This document shows, one piece after another, positions 1 through 8,324 of a stretch of 64,000 bases of DNA. This stretch comes from Micromonospora tulbaghiae. Lineage in GTDB: Bacteria > Actinomycetota > Actinomycetes > Mycobacteriales > Micromonosporaceae. The position numbers and the translations under genes are program-made. The stretch's first letter is position 1, and each line of letters starts with the position of its first letter. The notes beneath the pieces are model-generated. The model was given only the letters and a program-made list of their open reading frames with translations. It ran no database searches and was not told the DNA's origin. The DNA is taken from the NCBI RefSeq assembly GCF_900091605.1, contig NZ_FMCQ01000010.1, positions 1-64,000 on the forward strand, in the 5' to 3' direction.

Positions 1-737
1 TCTTCCAGGACCCGTACGCGTCGTTGAACCCGCGGCACACGGTCGGGCGGATCGTGGCGATGCCGTTGCAGGTCAACGGGATCACCCCGCCCGGCGGCGT
101 CAAACACCGCGTCCAGGAACTGCTGGAACTGGTCGGCCTGAACCCGGAGCACTACAACAGGTACCCGCACGAGTTCTCCGGCGGGCAACGCCAGCGCATC
201 GGCATCGCCCGCGCCCTGGCATTGAAACCGAAACTGATCGTGGCCGACGAACCCGTCTCCGCGCTGGACGTGTCCATCCAGGCGCAGGTCATCAACCTGC
301 TACGCGACCTGCAAAAAGATCTGGACCTGGCGTTCGTGTTCATCGCCCACGACCTCGCCGTCGTCCGGCACTTCTGCCACCGCGTCGCCGTCATGTACCT
401 CGGCAAGATCGTCGAGATCGGCGACCGCGACACCATCTACACCCGCCCTCAGCACCCCTACACCCGAGCACTGCTGTCCGCCATCCCCGACGTCACCGCC
501 CTCGGCCCCGCCGGACGCATCCGCCTCACCGGCGACGTCCCCACCCCACTCAACCCACCATCAGGCTGCCGCTTCCGCACCCGCTGCTGGAAAGCCACCG
601 ACCACTGCGCCACCGAAGAACCCGCACTCGTCACCCGCGACAGCGGCGGGCAGCTCACCGCCTGCCACTACCCCGAGAAGCAAACACCACTCGATGCGGT
701 CAGCGGAGCCGAGCCCGTCGGCAACGAACCCCCCTGA
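1..737 (+). CDS. Oligopeptide/dipeptide ABC transporter ATP-binding protein (partial, 5' end missing)
   Basis: Reading begins in frame at base 3 inside the Q-loop (FQDPYASLNPR), so the Walker A part lies upstream of the window. Visible in order are the ABC signature FSGGQRQRIGIARAL, Walker B with LIVADEPVSALD, the switch histidine in FIAHDLAVV, and the C-terminal oligopeptide-binding extension (oligo_HPY type) with its cysteine-containing segment CRFRTRCW. The family is DppF/OppF: it hydrolyses ATP on the cytoplasmic face to drive peptide or related solute uptake. It is probably the last gene of its operon, because the next gene is on the other strand. Substrate cannot be told from this fragment. 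Confidence 0.93.
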   Translation, partial: FQDPYASLNPRHTVGRIVAMPLQVNGITPPGGVKHRVQELLELVGLNPEHYNRYPHEFSGGQRQRIGIARALALKPKLIVADEPVSALDVSIQAQVINLLRDLQKDLDLAFVFIAHDLAVVRHFCHRVAVMYLGKIVEIGDRDTIYTRPQHPYTRALLSAIPDVTALGPAGRIRLTGDVPTPLNPPSGCRFRTRCWKATDHCATEEPALVTRDSGGQLTACHYPEKQTPLDAVSGAEPVGNEPP

Positions 738-798
738 CCCACGACGGGCCGAGGGCATCCTTGCAACGGCTCGACCTTGACCAGGGGACGTCGAGCGG

Positions 799-1368
799 TC
801 ACAGCGGTGACGGGTCGTCGCGCAGCCGGCTGTAGAGCCAGCCGTCACGCCAGGCGCCGGCCCGGAACTCACAGGCCCGCAATACCCCCTCCAGTTGGAA
901 GCCGGCCTTCTCCAGCGATCGCTGCTCGGCAACGTTCTCGGCATGGGTGCCGGCCTGGATGCGCTGCGCCGGGGTGTGGCTGAACAGGTAGTCGCAGAGC
1001 AGCGCCTGGGCCCGCCAGCCGAGACCCCGGCCGCGCCACTCGGGCAGCAGCACGATGCCGATCTCCCAGTACGGTGCCCGCCCGCCGTACTGGCCCTGGC
1101 GATAGCTGAGGAATCCGGCGGCGACGTCGGAGGGCTCGACCTGGACGATCAGGCCGCCCACCTGCTCGCCGAGATAGCCGTCCTCGGCGAAGCGGCGGGC
1201 CGGCGCGGCGGCGTCCCGGAAGCCGGCCCAGTCGAGCCCGATCAGCCCGGGTTCGACAGCGAAACGGCGTAGCATCGCCAGATCGTCCTCGGCCACTGGG
1301 CGCAGTCGTACGGTCGAGCCGGGCGCCTCGTGCACGATGCCGGCCACCAGCGGATGAGAACTGTGCAT
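799..1368 (-). CDS. GNAT family N-acetyltransferase (RimJ/RimL-like)
   Basis: A 189-residue protein with a GNAT fold. Motif A, which binds the acetyl-CoA pyrophosphate, is RGRGLG at residues 112-117, preceded by the beta-strand EIGIVLLPEW. The C-terminal part (SLEKAGFQLEGVLR) is typical of the RimJ/RimL group, which acetylates N-terminal amines of proteins, small amines or antibiotics. The substrate is unknown. It is a single gene convergent with the ABC ATPase, with 61 bp between the stops. Confidence 0.85.
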   Translation of the reverse strand: MHSSHPLVAGIVHEAPGSTVRLRPVAEDDLAMLRRFAVEPGLIGLDWAGFRDAAAPARRFAEDGYLGEQVGGLIVQVEPSDVAAGFLSYRQGQYGGRAPYWEIGIVLLPEWRGRGLGWRAQALLCDYLFSHTPAQRIQAGTHAENVAEQRSLEKAGFQLEGVLRACEFRAGAWRDGWLYSRLRDDPSPL

Positions 1369-1428
1369 CCTCCGAACCGTAGTGACGGGCCGGGCCGCCC
1401 GCTGCCCGCGCGCCGGGCGGCCGACCGC

Positions 1429-2235
1429 CTAGACGGAACGCCACGAATCCGAAGGCAGCGCCGAGGCCTGCGGACCCATCAACAGCATCCCTCCGTCCAC
1501 CGCCCACGACGCCCCCGTCACGTACGCCGCAGCCGGCGAGGCGAGCATCGCCACCACCGCCGCCACCTCCCGGGCGTCACCGGGCCGTCCCACCGGCACG
1601 CCGGGACGCTCCTGCGTGAACGGGTCGACGTCCTCCTGCCCGGTCATGGGCGTGGCGATCTCACCCGGGGCCACCGCGTTGACGGTGATCCAGTCGGCCG
1701 CCAGTTCCTGCGCCATCACCTTCGTGAGCAGGCCGAGCCCGCCCTTCGCGGCGCAGTACGCCGACGAGCCGACCCGGGGCGCGTGCTCGTGCACGCTGGT
1801 GATGTTGATGATCCGGCCGCCCCGCCCGGCCGCGCGCATCCGCCGGGCGGCCCGCTGCGAGCACAGGAACGGGCCGTCCAGGTCGACCGCCAGCACCTCC
1901 CGCCACGTCTCCCAGCTCACGTCCACGAACGGCTCGGACAGGCCGGTGCCGGCGTTGTTGACGAGCACGCCCAGACCGCCGAGCCGGTCGGCCAGCTCGT
2001 CGACCACCGCCGCCGCCTCGGGGAGCCGGGTCAGGTCCAGCTCGGCGGTCTCGCAGCGGCGGCCGGTGGCGCGTACCTCGGTGGCGGTGCGTTCGGCGCC
2101 CGCCGCGTCGCCGTGCCAGGTGATGCCGATGTCGTAACCGGCGTCGGCGAGCGCCACCGCGCACGCCTTGCCGATGCCGGAGTCCGCGCCGGTGACGACC
2201 GCGACGCGGTCGTAGTCCTCGTATCGTTCGGGCAT
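1429..2235 (-). CDS. SDR family NAD(P)-dependent oxidoreductase
   Basis: A 268-residue classical short-chain dehydrogenase. The cofactor motif TGADSGIG is at residues 15-22, followed by an NNAGTG strand, and the catalytic Ser-Tyr-Lys set is visible as SSAYCAAKGG near residue 160. The C-terminal TGASWAVDGGMLLM is usual for the family. It reduces or oxidises an alcohol/ketone with NAD(P)H; the substrate is not predictable. It is divergent from the small gene at 2329 with 93 bp between them. Confidence 0.9.
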   Translation of the reverse strand: MPERYEDYDRVAVVTGADSGIGKACAVALADAGYDIGITWHGDAAGAERTATEVRATGRRCETAELDLTRLPEAAAVVDELADRLGGLGVLVNNAGTGLSEPFVDVSWETWREVLAVDLDGPFLCSQRAARRMRAAGRGGRIINITSVHEHAPRVGSSAYCAAKGGLGLLTKVMAQELAADWITVNAVAPGEIATPMTGQEDVDPFTQERPGVPVGRPGDAREVAAVVAMLASPAAAYVTGASWAVDGGMLLMGPQASALPSDSWRSV

Positions 2236-2316
2236 GTCCGCGCACTACCCGTGGGTGGCGACCTCAACCGGCCGGACGACCCAGGCTCGCCCGGCGGTTT
2301 CGTCGGGCCCGCTCGC

Positions 2317-2322
2317 TAGGGT
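2317..2322 (+). promoter_or_regulatory. -10 box of a probable leaderless promoter
   Basis: TAGGGT lies exactly six bases before the GTG at 2329. This is the spacing expected when transcription starts at or next to the start codon (leaderless mRNA, common in actinobacteria). The same geometry recurs at 6704, 22352, 39336 and 40877. Confidence 0.6.
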
Positions 2323-2328
2323 ACGGGC

Positions 2329-2718
2329 GTGATCGCCGATGACTCCGATGCCGTGACATTCCGCTTCCTGCGCATGATGCGTGCCGAGATAGGCGCCGAA
2401 CGGGTGGGGGAGGATTCGCTCGGCCGCACCGTCGACCTGGCCCGGCGCTGGTGGGGCACCGGCGACGCCGCCGACGCGCGACTCGCCGACGCGCTGCGGG
2501 AGCTGCACGGCGAGCCGGTCGACCTGGCCGATCCACACGACGTGGCGGGTGCCGCGAGTGCTCTGACCGCCGACGGCGGTCTGCTCACCGAGCCGGACCC
2601 GCGCGGCGCGGCGATTGCCCGGTTCGCCGCCAACGCTCGCCGGCTGCGCACGGGCGAGATCACCCCGGCCGAGTTCGACGAGCTGATGGCGCGCGACCGC
2701 ACCGACCCAGACGCCTGA
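2329..2718 (+). CDS. Conserved hypothetical protein, 129 aa
   Basis: A small, acidic, probably helical and soluble protein with no membrane segment and no motif I recognise. The C-terminal half (RFAANARRLRTGEITPAEFDELMARD) looks like a short helical repeat segment. The GTG start is chosen because a TAGGGT -10 box sits six bases upstream and no ribosome binding site is evident. The function is unknown. It is divergent from the SDR and convergent with the B3/B4 gene. Confidence 0.7.
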   Translation: MIADDSDAVTFRFLRMMRAEIGAERVGEDSLGRTVDLARRWWGTGDAADARLADALRELHGEPVDLADPHDVAGAASALTADGGLLTEPDPRGAAIARFAANARRLRTGEITPAEFDELMARDRTDPDA

Positions 2719-2750
2719 CCACGAGGCGGTCGGCGCATCACGTCGGCGGG

Positions 2751-3458
2751 TCAGCCCGTCCGGACCGGCACGGCGAACTCCGGCGCCTCCGCGGTGAGCA
2801 GCGCCGTCCGTGACGGCACGCGCCACAGTTCGTCCAGCGCCGCCGCCAGGTCGTCCAGCATCCGGCGTACGGTCGGCGCCGCGCCCTCGTGCATCGCCTC
2901 GACCACCACCAGCACCTCGGTGGTGCCGGCTCGTACCGCCGACGCGCCGCTCTGCCGGTGGCACCAGCGCCGGGCGTGCGCGTGTCCACCCTGGTCGGCG
3001 AAGATCACCTCGCCGGGTGCGGGGCGCTCGCTCTCGCCGCCGAGCCCCAGGTAGTGCTCCGTGCCGTCGGCCGGGCGCACGGTCAGGTCGCCGTCGATGC
3101 GGGCCAGGTCGAGCACCGCGACCGGCACCGCGTACCGGGTGGACAGCGCGTTGCCGAGGTCCACGAGCGGATGCAGCCGGGGCAGATCCCCGTCCCGCCG
3201 CAACCGGCGCAGCAGCGACTCGGCCGCGCAGCGGTAGCGGGTCGGCGGGCAGCCCATCCGGGTGAACGCGCGACGCCACGCCTGGATCTCCGGGAAGCCA
3301 CCCTCCGGCCCGGCGGCGAGCCGGTCCCGGGCGGTGCCCAGATACCCGGCCAGCCGTGGCGTCACGTCGACGTCGGGCGTGACGCCCGTGGCATCCAGGA
3401 CACCGCAGGTCAGTTCGGGGAAGGCCGACCAGGTCTCGGGGGAGTGACGGAAACGCAC
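2751..3458 (-). CDS. B3/B4 domain protein (stand-alone PheRS beta-like domain)
   Basis: A 235-residue protein resembling the B3/B4 tRNA-editing domain of phenylalanyl-tRNA synthetase beta. Segments such as PTRYRCAAESLLRRL, HPLVDLGNALSTRYAVPVAVLDL and EVIFADQGGHAHARRWCHRQSG fit this family. Stand-alone members may act on misacylated tRNA or amino acids, but their role is not settled. It starts with GTG at 3458. It is 31 bp downstream of the lysE gene on the same strand and probably cotranscribed, which suggests a link to amino acid handling. Confidence 0.8.
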   Translation of the reverse strand: MRFRHSPETWSAFPELTCGVLDATGVTPDVDVTPRLAGYLGTARDRLAAGPEGGFPEIQAWRRAFTRMGCPPTRYRCAAESLLRRLRRDGDLPRLHPLVDLGNALSTRYAVPVAVLDLARIDGDLTVRPADGTEHYLGLGGESERPAPGEVIFADQGGHAHARRWCHRQSGASAVRAGTTEVLVVVEAMHEGAAPTVRRMLDDLAAALDELWRVPSRTALLTAEAPEFAVPVRTG

Positions 3459-3489
3459 GGGAGGACTCCTTGCAGGTGGTGAGGACGGG

Positions 3490-4098
3490 TCAGGCGGTGA
3501 ACGCGAGGCCGAGGCCCAGGACGAGGAAGCTGCCGGCGAAGGCGTGCCGCAGCAGCCCGGTCAGCCGGGGCCGGGACAGCACCCGGCGGCGCAACGCGCC
3601 GGCCAGGAGCGCGTACCCGGCGAACACCAGCAGCGTGACGCCCATGAACACCAGGCCGCAGGCGAGCATGCGCACCGGGGCGGCGGGCGTGTCCGGGGGT
3701 ACGAACTGCGGCAGGAACGCCACGAAGAACACCGTCACCTTGGGGTTCAGCAGGTTCAGCAGCACCCCGTCCCGGAACACGGCCGCCGCCGGACGCGGGG
3801 GCCGGTCACCGTCGAGGGCGAACGCGCCCCGGTCGCGCAGCGCCGACCAGGCCATCCAGAGCAGGTACGCCACACCCAGCCAGGTCACCACGCGGAACGC
3901 CGGGGTGCCGGCGCGCAGCAGGGCGGCCAGGCCGGTCACCGCGGCGATCACGTGCGGGACGAGGCTGAGCGTGCCCCCGGCGGCAGCGGCCAGGCCGGCC
4001 CGGCGTCCGGCGGTCACGGCGGTGGCGAGCGTGTGCATCATCCCGGTGCCCGGAGTGATCGCGACGACGAGCGAGGTCAGCAGGAACGCGACTGTCAT
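3490..4098 (-). CDS. LysE family amino acid exporter
   Basis: A 202-residue integral membrane protein with about six hydrophobic segments. It carries the family signature near the N terminus (VAITPGTGMMHTLATAVTAGRRAGL) and LNPKVTVFFVAFLPQFV in the middle. LysE/RhtB proteins export amino acids or derivatives through the cytoplasmic membrane. It is divergent from the MocR-type regulator at 4128 with 29 bp between start codons, and a perfect inverted repeat lies in that gap, so the regulator probably controls it. The B3/B4 gene follows in the same direction. Confidence 0.92.
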   Translation of the reverse strand: MTVAFLLTSLVVAITPGTGMMHTLATAVTAGRRAGLAAAAGGTLSLVPHVIAAVTGLAALLRAGTPAFRVVTWLGVAYLLWMAWSALRDRGAFALDGDRPPRPAAAVFRDGVLLNLLNPKVTVFFVAFLPQFVPPDTPAAPVRMLACGLVFMGVTLLVFAGYALLAGALRRRVLSRPRLTGLLRHAFAGSFLVLGLGLAFTA

Positions 4099-4112
4099 GC
4101 GGTCCAGCCTGT

Positions 4113-4125
4113 GACCATAATGGTC
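4113..4125. promoter_or_regulatory. Inverted-repeat operator between lysE and mocR
   Basis: GACCAT-A-ATGGTC is a perfect 6+6 palindrome with one central base. It sits 2 bp before the mocR start and 14 bp before the lysE start. It would overlap both transcription starts, so a bound regulator could control both genes. Confidence 0.6.
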
Positions 4126-4127
4126 CG

Positions 4128-5606
4128 ATGGACAGGGCCAAAGTCATCGTCGTCGAGGAGTCCAAAGCGGCCGGCGCGGATTTCCTCCAGCTCGACGTCG
4201 GCGAGGCGCCGCCCGGTGGCCGCGCGGACTGGCTGGCCGCCCGGCTGCGGTCCGCGATCGCCGACGGCCGGGCGCCGGTGGGCACCCGCCTGCCGGCGAG
4301 CCGGGTGCTCGCCGCCGAGCTGGGCGTCTCGCGGGGCGTGGTGACCGAGGCGTACCAGCGGCTGGCCGAGGACGGGCAGGTGGCCGGGCGCGGCCGGGCC
4401 GGGACGGTGGTGGTCGCCACGCCGGCCGCCGTGGTCACCCGGCCGTCCGAGCCGAGGAGAGCACCGGAGGTGTTCGCCACCCGGCCCGGCTTCGACGCCT
4501 TCGACGCGTTGCGCGCCGTACCCGCGCAGGTGGACCTGACTCCCGGCGTACCCGATCTGGCGGTCTTTCCCCGCGCGGCCTGGTTGCGGGCCGAGCGGGC
4601 CGTGCTGCACCGGATGACGCCCGCCGCGTTCGGCTACGGCGACCCGATCGGGACGCCCGCGCTGCGACTGGCGGTCGCGAACTGGCTGGCCCGCAGCCGG
4701 GGCGTCCGCGCGGACCCGGCGGAGGTGGTGATCGTGGCCGGGGTGTCCCAGGCGCTCGGCCTGCTCGCGCGCGTGCTGCACGACCGGGGTACGCACACCG
4801 TGGCGGTGGAGGATCCCGGCTCCCTCGGCGTACGGCAGCACCTGGCCTACTCCGGGCTGGCGACACCGCCGGTGCCGGTGGACGACCGGGGACTGTGCGT
4901 CGACGAGCTGGAGCGCTCCGGCGCGCCGGCCGTGCTGCTCACCCCGGCGCACCAGTTCCCGACCGGTGTGGTGCTCGACGGCGACCGGCGCCGGCGGCTG
5001 CTGCGGTGGGCACACGACGGTGGCCTGGTGGTGGAGGACGACTACGACGCCGAGCACCGCTACGACCGTCCGCCGGTGCCGGCGCTGCGTGCCATGGCGC
5101 CGGACCGGGTCTGCTACGTCGGCAGCATCTCCAAGCTGCTCGCGCCGGCGCTGCGGATCGGCTGGATGCTGGTGCCGCCCGCGCTGCACGCCGGCGTGGT
5201 GGCCGCGAAGCGGGCGGCCGACCTCGGCAACGCGGCGTTGCCGCAGCTCGTGCTGGCCGAGCTGATGGAGTCCGGCGCGCTGGAACGGCACCTGCGGCTG
5301 CTGCGCCACCGGCACGTACGCCGACGGGACGCGATGATCCGGGCGGTCCGCGCGTACCTGCCGGGGGCTGTGGTGCACGGCGCGGCGGCCGGGCTGCACC
5401 TGATGGTCACGCTGCCCGGCGACGTCGACGACCGGGCGTTGGCGGCGGCGGCGCTGCGCCGCGGCGTCAAGGTCCACCCGCTGTCCTGGCACGGCCAGCG
5501 CCCGCAGCCACCCGGCCTGGTCCTCGGGTACGCGGCGACCCCACCCTCCGACATCGACCGAGCCCTCGCGACGGTGGCCGACGCACACCGAACCCTGCCT
5601 GGTTGA
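4128..5606 (+). CDS. MocR/PdxR family regulator (GntR HTH fused to aminotransferase fold)
   Basis: A 492-residue fusion. Residues about 30-95 form a GntR-type winged helix (LRSAIADGRAPVGTRLPASRVLAAELGVSRGVVTEAYQRL). The rest is a fold-type I aminotransferase-like domain with the PLP-binding lysine K336 in GSISKLLAPALRIGW. Such proteins usually sense PLP or an amino acid adduct and rarely catalyse transamination. It faces the lysE gene across an inverted repeat, so it likely regulates export and itself. It ends at a long hairpin at 5601-5663. The ligand is unknown. Confidence 0.92.
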   Translation: MDRAKVIVVEESKAAGADFLQLDVGEAPPGGRADWLAARLRSAIADGRAPVGTRLPASRVLAAELGVSRGVVTEAYQRLAEDGQVAGRGRAGTVVVATPAAVVTRPSEPRRAPEVFATRPGFDAFDALRAVPAQVDLTPGVPDLAVFPRAAWLRAERAVLHRMTPAAFGYGDPIGTPALRLAVANWLARSRGVRADPAEVVIVAGVSQALGLLARVLHDRGTHTVAVEDPGSLGVRQHLAYSGLATPPVPVDDRGLCVDELERSGAPAVLLTPAHQFPTGVVLDGDRRRRLLRWAHDGGLVVEDDYDAEHRYDRPPVPALRAMAPDRVCYVGSISKLLAPALRIGWMLVPPALHAGVVAAKRAADLGNAALPQLVLAELMESGALERHLRLLRHRHVRRRDAMIRAVRAYLPGAVVHGAAAGLHLMVTLPGDVDDRALAAAALRRGVKVHPLSWHGQRPQPPGLVLGYAATPPSDIDRALATVADAHRTLPG

Positions 5607-5663
5607 TCAAGGAGTTCGTGTCCGAGTCGATCTCCCCGAAGGACACAAACTCCTTGATCAACC
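5601..5663. repeat. Long palindrome between convergent genes (GATC-palindrome family)
   Basis: The arms 5601-5623 and 5641-5663 pair over 23 bases with one mismatch, around a 17-base loop. Each arm contains TTGATCAAGGAGTT or its complement. It covers the stop codons of both the mocR gene and the WYL regulator gene. Here it could serve as a bidirectional terminator, although it has no T tract. Related palindromes occur at 28860-29300 and 56318-56373. Confidence 0.75.
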
Positions 5664-6671
5664 GGGGAGAGGCGGGGCGGGCAGCGGGGCGGGCGGGGAC
5701 GGCGGGGAGTAGAGGGCGGCCAGGGCGGCGGCGGTTTCGGACAGGCGGGCGCGCAGCGGGGCGGGGGAGAGGACCTCCACCTCGGCGCCGAGCCGGAGCA
5801 GGTCGCCGTGGGCGTGGGTGAGCGACTCGATCGGGACGACCGCGTGCACCCATCCGGCGCTGTCGGGCGGGCCGGCGCTCGCCTCCGCGGCGGCCACCAC
5901 CACGTCGCTGCCGACCTCGCGCAGCCGGGCGAACCCGCGCGGCGACAGCCGGATGCGCGCCTCGTCGCGGTGCAGACCGGCCCGGAACTCCACCACGTGC
6001 GCGCGCCACCAGGCCGGCAGGTCGAACTCCGGCCGCTCGAACGGCTCGTCCAGCGGGGTCAGGTCGAGGATCTGGTTGACCCGGTAGGTGGCCGGGTCGG
6101 CGCGGTCCGGCCGGGCGGCGACCAGATACCAGCGCCCGCCCTTGAGCACCAGCCCGTACGGTTCGAGGACCCGGGTCGTCTCGCCCCGCCAGCCCCGGTA
6201 GCGCACCCGGACCCGGTGCTGCCGCCACACCGCCTCGGCGGCCTCGGCCAGGTGCGGCGACGGGTCGCCGTCGGAGTACCAGCCCGGTGTGTCCAGGTGG
6301 AACCGCTGCTCCAGCCGGGCCGCCCGGTCGGCCAGCGGCGCGGGCAGCGCGGCCCGCAACTTGAGCTGTACGGCGGTGACGACCGACTGGTAGCCCAGCT
6401 CGGCGGCCGGTCCGGGGAGCCCGGCGAAGAGCAGCCGGTCGGCCTCCTCGGCGGTCAGCCCGGTCAGCCGGGTCCGCCAGCCCTCCACGAGCCGGTAGCC
6501 GCCGTCGTGTCCGGCCTCGCCGTACAGCGGGATGCCGGCGGCGTGCAGCGCCTCCACGTCCCGGTAGACGGTGCGCGCCGACACCTGGAGGCGGGCGGCC
6601 AGGTCGGCGGCGGTGAGCCGGCCGTGCGCCTGGAGGAGCAGCAGGATGGACAGGAGTCGACTGGCCCGCAT
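5658..6671 (-). CDS. WYL-domain HTH transcriptional regulator (YafY family)
   Basis: A 337-residue protein. The N-terminal HTH (LSILLLLQAHGRLTAADLAARLQVSARTVYRDVEAL) is followed by a WYL domain with GLVLKGGRWYLVAARPDR. WYL domains bind nucleic acid or nucleotide ligands and control the attached HTH. It is divergent from the two coupled genes at 6716 and 7192, with a CTGACA/TGTCAG inverted repeat between them, so these genes and itself are the likely targets. The stop codon lies inside the palindrome at 5601-5663. Confidence 0.92.
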   Translation of the reverse strand: MRASRLLSILLLLQAHGRLTAADLAARLQVSARTVYRDVEALHAAGIPLYGEAGHDGGYRLVEGWRTRLTGLTAEEADRLLFAGLPGPAAELGYQSVVTAVQLKLRAALPAPLADRAARLEQRFHLDTPGWYSDGDPSPHLAEAAEAVWRQHRVRVRYRGWRGETTRVLEPYGLVLKGGRWYLVAARPDRADPATYRVNQILDLTPLDEPFERPEFDLPAWWRAHVVEFRAGLHRDEARIRLSPRGFARLREVGSDVVVAAAEASAGPPDSAGWVHAVVPIESLTHAHGDLLRLGAEVEVLSPAPLRARLSETAAALAALYSPPSPPAPLPAPPLPG

Positions 6672-6675
6672 TCCA

Positions 6676-6692
6676 CTGACACTAACTGTCAG
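6676..6692. promoter_or_regulatory. Probable WYL regulator operator
   Basis: CTGACA-N5-TGTCAG is a perfect inverted repeat 4 bp upstream of the regulator start codon and 23 bp upstream of the divergent gene. It is the only palindrome in the 44-bp gap. Confidence 0.6.
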
Positions 6693-6703
6693 GGGAGCGG
6701 TCC

Positions 6704-6709
6704 TACCGT
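6704..6709 (+). promoter_or_regulatory. -10 box of a probable leaderless promoter
   Basis: TACCGT lies exactly six bases before the ATG at 6716 and matches TANNNT. No ribosome binding site is visible in the gap. Confidence 0.55.
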
Positions 6710-6715
6710 GCCCGC

Positions 6716-7192
6716 ATGGCTTTTCACGACAAGGAGCTGACCGTTCCGGGGACCGTCGAGGTCGGCGGCCGGCACGTCAAGCGCTACCACATGGACCAGC
6801 CGGACCGTCGCCTCGAACCGCGCGTGGTCGACGCCGCGTACGCGTACCTTCCGAAGCTGCTGCCCGGCCCGGACGGCTCCACCCCGCCGGCCAGCTGGGT
6901 GGTGCTGCACCGGGGCGCGGACACCGGGGCATACCTGCTGGCGTACAGCTGGTTCTTCGACAACGTGGTCGAGTGCCGCATCGCGATCGCCGGGCAGCCC
7001 GCGCTGGACTGCCCGGACGACGACCCCGCGCACTTCGTCGACCTGACCCGCCCCGGCGTCGGCTGCGTCTGGGAACTGGGCGTGCTGGAACACGAACGCA
7101 CCGCCTGGATCCGGCACGTGCTCGCGCCGGACCGGCCGGACCTGGCCGGCTACCTGGCCGACACCCGGGCCGAGGGACCGGTGGGGTTCTGA
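6716..7192 (+). CDS. Conserved hypothetical protein, 158 aa
   Basis: A soluble protein with no signal peptide or membrane span and no catalytic motif that I recognise. It has several aromatic residues (YLLAYSWFFDNVVECRIAIAG, CVWELGVLEHERTAWIRHVL) and resembles a compact alpha/beta barrel-like fold. Its stop overlaps the next start (TGATG), so the two are translated together. Its position opposite a WYL regulator suggests it is the regulator's target. The function is unknown. Confidence 0.75.
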   Translation: MAFHDKELTVPGTVEVGGRHVKRYHMDQPDRRLEPRVVDAAYAYLPKLLPGPDGSTPPASWVVLHRGADTGAYLLAYSWFFDNVVECRIAIAGQPALDCPDDDPAHFVDLTRPGVGCVWELGVLEHERTAWIRHVLAPDRPDLAGYLADTRAEGPVGF

Positions 7193-7647
7193 TGGGCGAC
7201 TTCGACTTCCTCGTCGGCACCTGGGACGTGACCAACCGGCGCCTGCGGCAGCGCCACGTCGGCGGCGACGACTGGGACGAGTTCGCCGGCGTCAGCGAGG
7301 CGCGCTCGTTCTTCGACGGCGCGGGCAGCTTCGACGAGATGCGCTGCCCGAGCCGGGGTTTCTCCGGCTCCTCGGTGCGCGTCCTGAACCCGGCGACCGG
7401 GCTGTGGTCGATCTACTGGATGCACAGCGCGCGGGGCGTGCTGGAGCAGCCACCGGTGGTGGGCCGGTTCACCGACGGCGTCGGTGAGTTCTACGCCGAC
7501 GACACCGACGAGGGGCGGCCGGTGCGCTGCCGGTTCCTCTGGTCGGCGGTCACCCCGGTCTCCTGCCGGTGGGAACAGGCGTTCTCCACCGACGGCGAGC
7601 GCACCTGGGAGACCAACTGGGTCATGGAGTTCCGCCGGGCGGCGTGA
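7192..7647 (+). CDS. DUF1579-like hypothetical protein, 151 aa
   Basis: Begins MGDFDFLVGTWDVTNRRL and has repeated short strands with conserved tryptophans (GLWSIYWMHSARG, CRWEQAFSTDGERTWETNW). This is the pattern of the lipocalin-like DUF1579 or related families, which may bind a small hydrophobic ligand. The start overlaps the preceding stop by TGATG, and the 3' end overlaps the convergent tetR gene by 26 bp. It is probably regulated by the WYL protein together with its neighbour. The function is inferred only at fold level. Confidence 0.75.
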   Translation: MGDFDFLVGTWDVTNRRLRQRHVGGDDWDEFAGVSEARSFFDGAGSFDEMRCPSRGFSGSSVRVLNPATGLWSIYWMHSARGVLEQPPVVGRFTDGVGEFYADDTDEGRPVRCRFLWSAVTPVSCRWEQAFSTDGERTWETNWVMEFRRAA

Positions 7648-8302
7648 CCGGCGGCGTGGTGGTCCGGTAGATCGCGGTCAGCCACACGTCGAGCAGCACG
7701 TCGACCACGTCGCGCTCGGCCACCGCCGGGCCGTCCCCGGCGAACGTGGCGTACCAGACGCGTTCGTTCATCGAGTTCAGCGCGATGGCGAGGTCCCGGG
7801 CGGGCAGCCCGTCCGGGGCCGCGCCGCGGGCGCGTTCGGCCTCGATCGCGGCCTGCACCGCGCGGACCCACCGTTCCAGCACCTCGGCCCAGAGCCGCCG
7901 CACCTCGGCGTTGGTGCCGCGCACCTGGGCGCAGGCCAGCACCACGTCCCGGTGCCCGCCGAACGTGGCGTGGAACCGGGCGATCAGCTCCCGCCAGTGG
8001 GCGCGCGGATCCTCGGCGAGCCGTTCGAACACGCCCCCGGCGGCGGCGTCGGCCTCCTCGGTGACGCGGTCGAGCAGTGTGAGCAGTACCGCGTTCTTGG
8101 ACGGGAAGTAGAAGTAGAACGTGGGCCGGGAGATCCCCGCGCCGCGAGCCAGGTCGTCGATGGAGATGTCGGCGAAGGGGCGCTGGGTCAGCAACCGCTC
8201 GGCCGTGGCCAGGATCGCGGTCTCCCGCTCGTCGCCGGTGGACCGCCCGGCCCGCCGCCCGCGCGTCGGCGCGGTGCCGGTCGGCGTACGGGCGGTCGTC
8301 AT
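7622..8302 (-). CDS. TetR/AcrR family transcriptional regulator
   Basis: A 226-residue regulator. The N-terminal HTH is at about residues 25-70 (ETAILATAERLLTQRPFADISIDDLARGAGISRPTFYFYFPSKNAVLL). The C-terminal helical domain would bind a ligand. A longer frame exists upstream, but the ATG at 8302 fits the family length and leaves room for the operators. It is divergent from the monooxygenase operon, and two inverted copies of a CGACAC-type palindrome in the gap mark it as the local repressor. This resembles EthR control of EthA in mycobacteria, but EthR orthology is not shown. Confidence 0.9.
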   Translation of the reverse strand: MTTARTPTGTAPTRGRRAGRSTGDERETAILATAERLLTQRPFADISIDDLARGAGISRPTFYFYFPSKNAVLLTLLDRVTEEADAAAGGVFERLAEDPRAHWRELIARFHATFGGHRDVVLACAQVRGTNAEVRRLWAEVLERWVRAVQAAIEAERARGAAPDGLPARDLAIALNSMNERVWYATFAGDGPAVAERDVVDVLLDVWLTAIYRTTTPPVTPPGGTP

Positions 8303-8324
8303 GTCGGCTGATGCTACACCCGCT

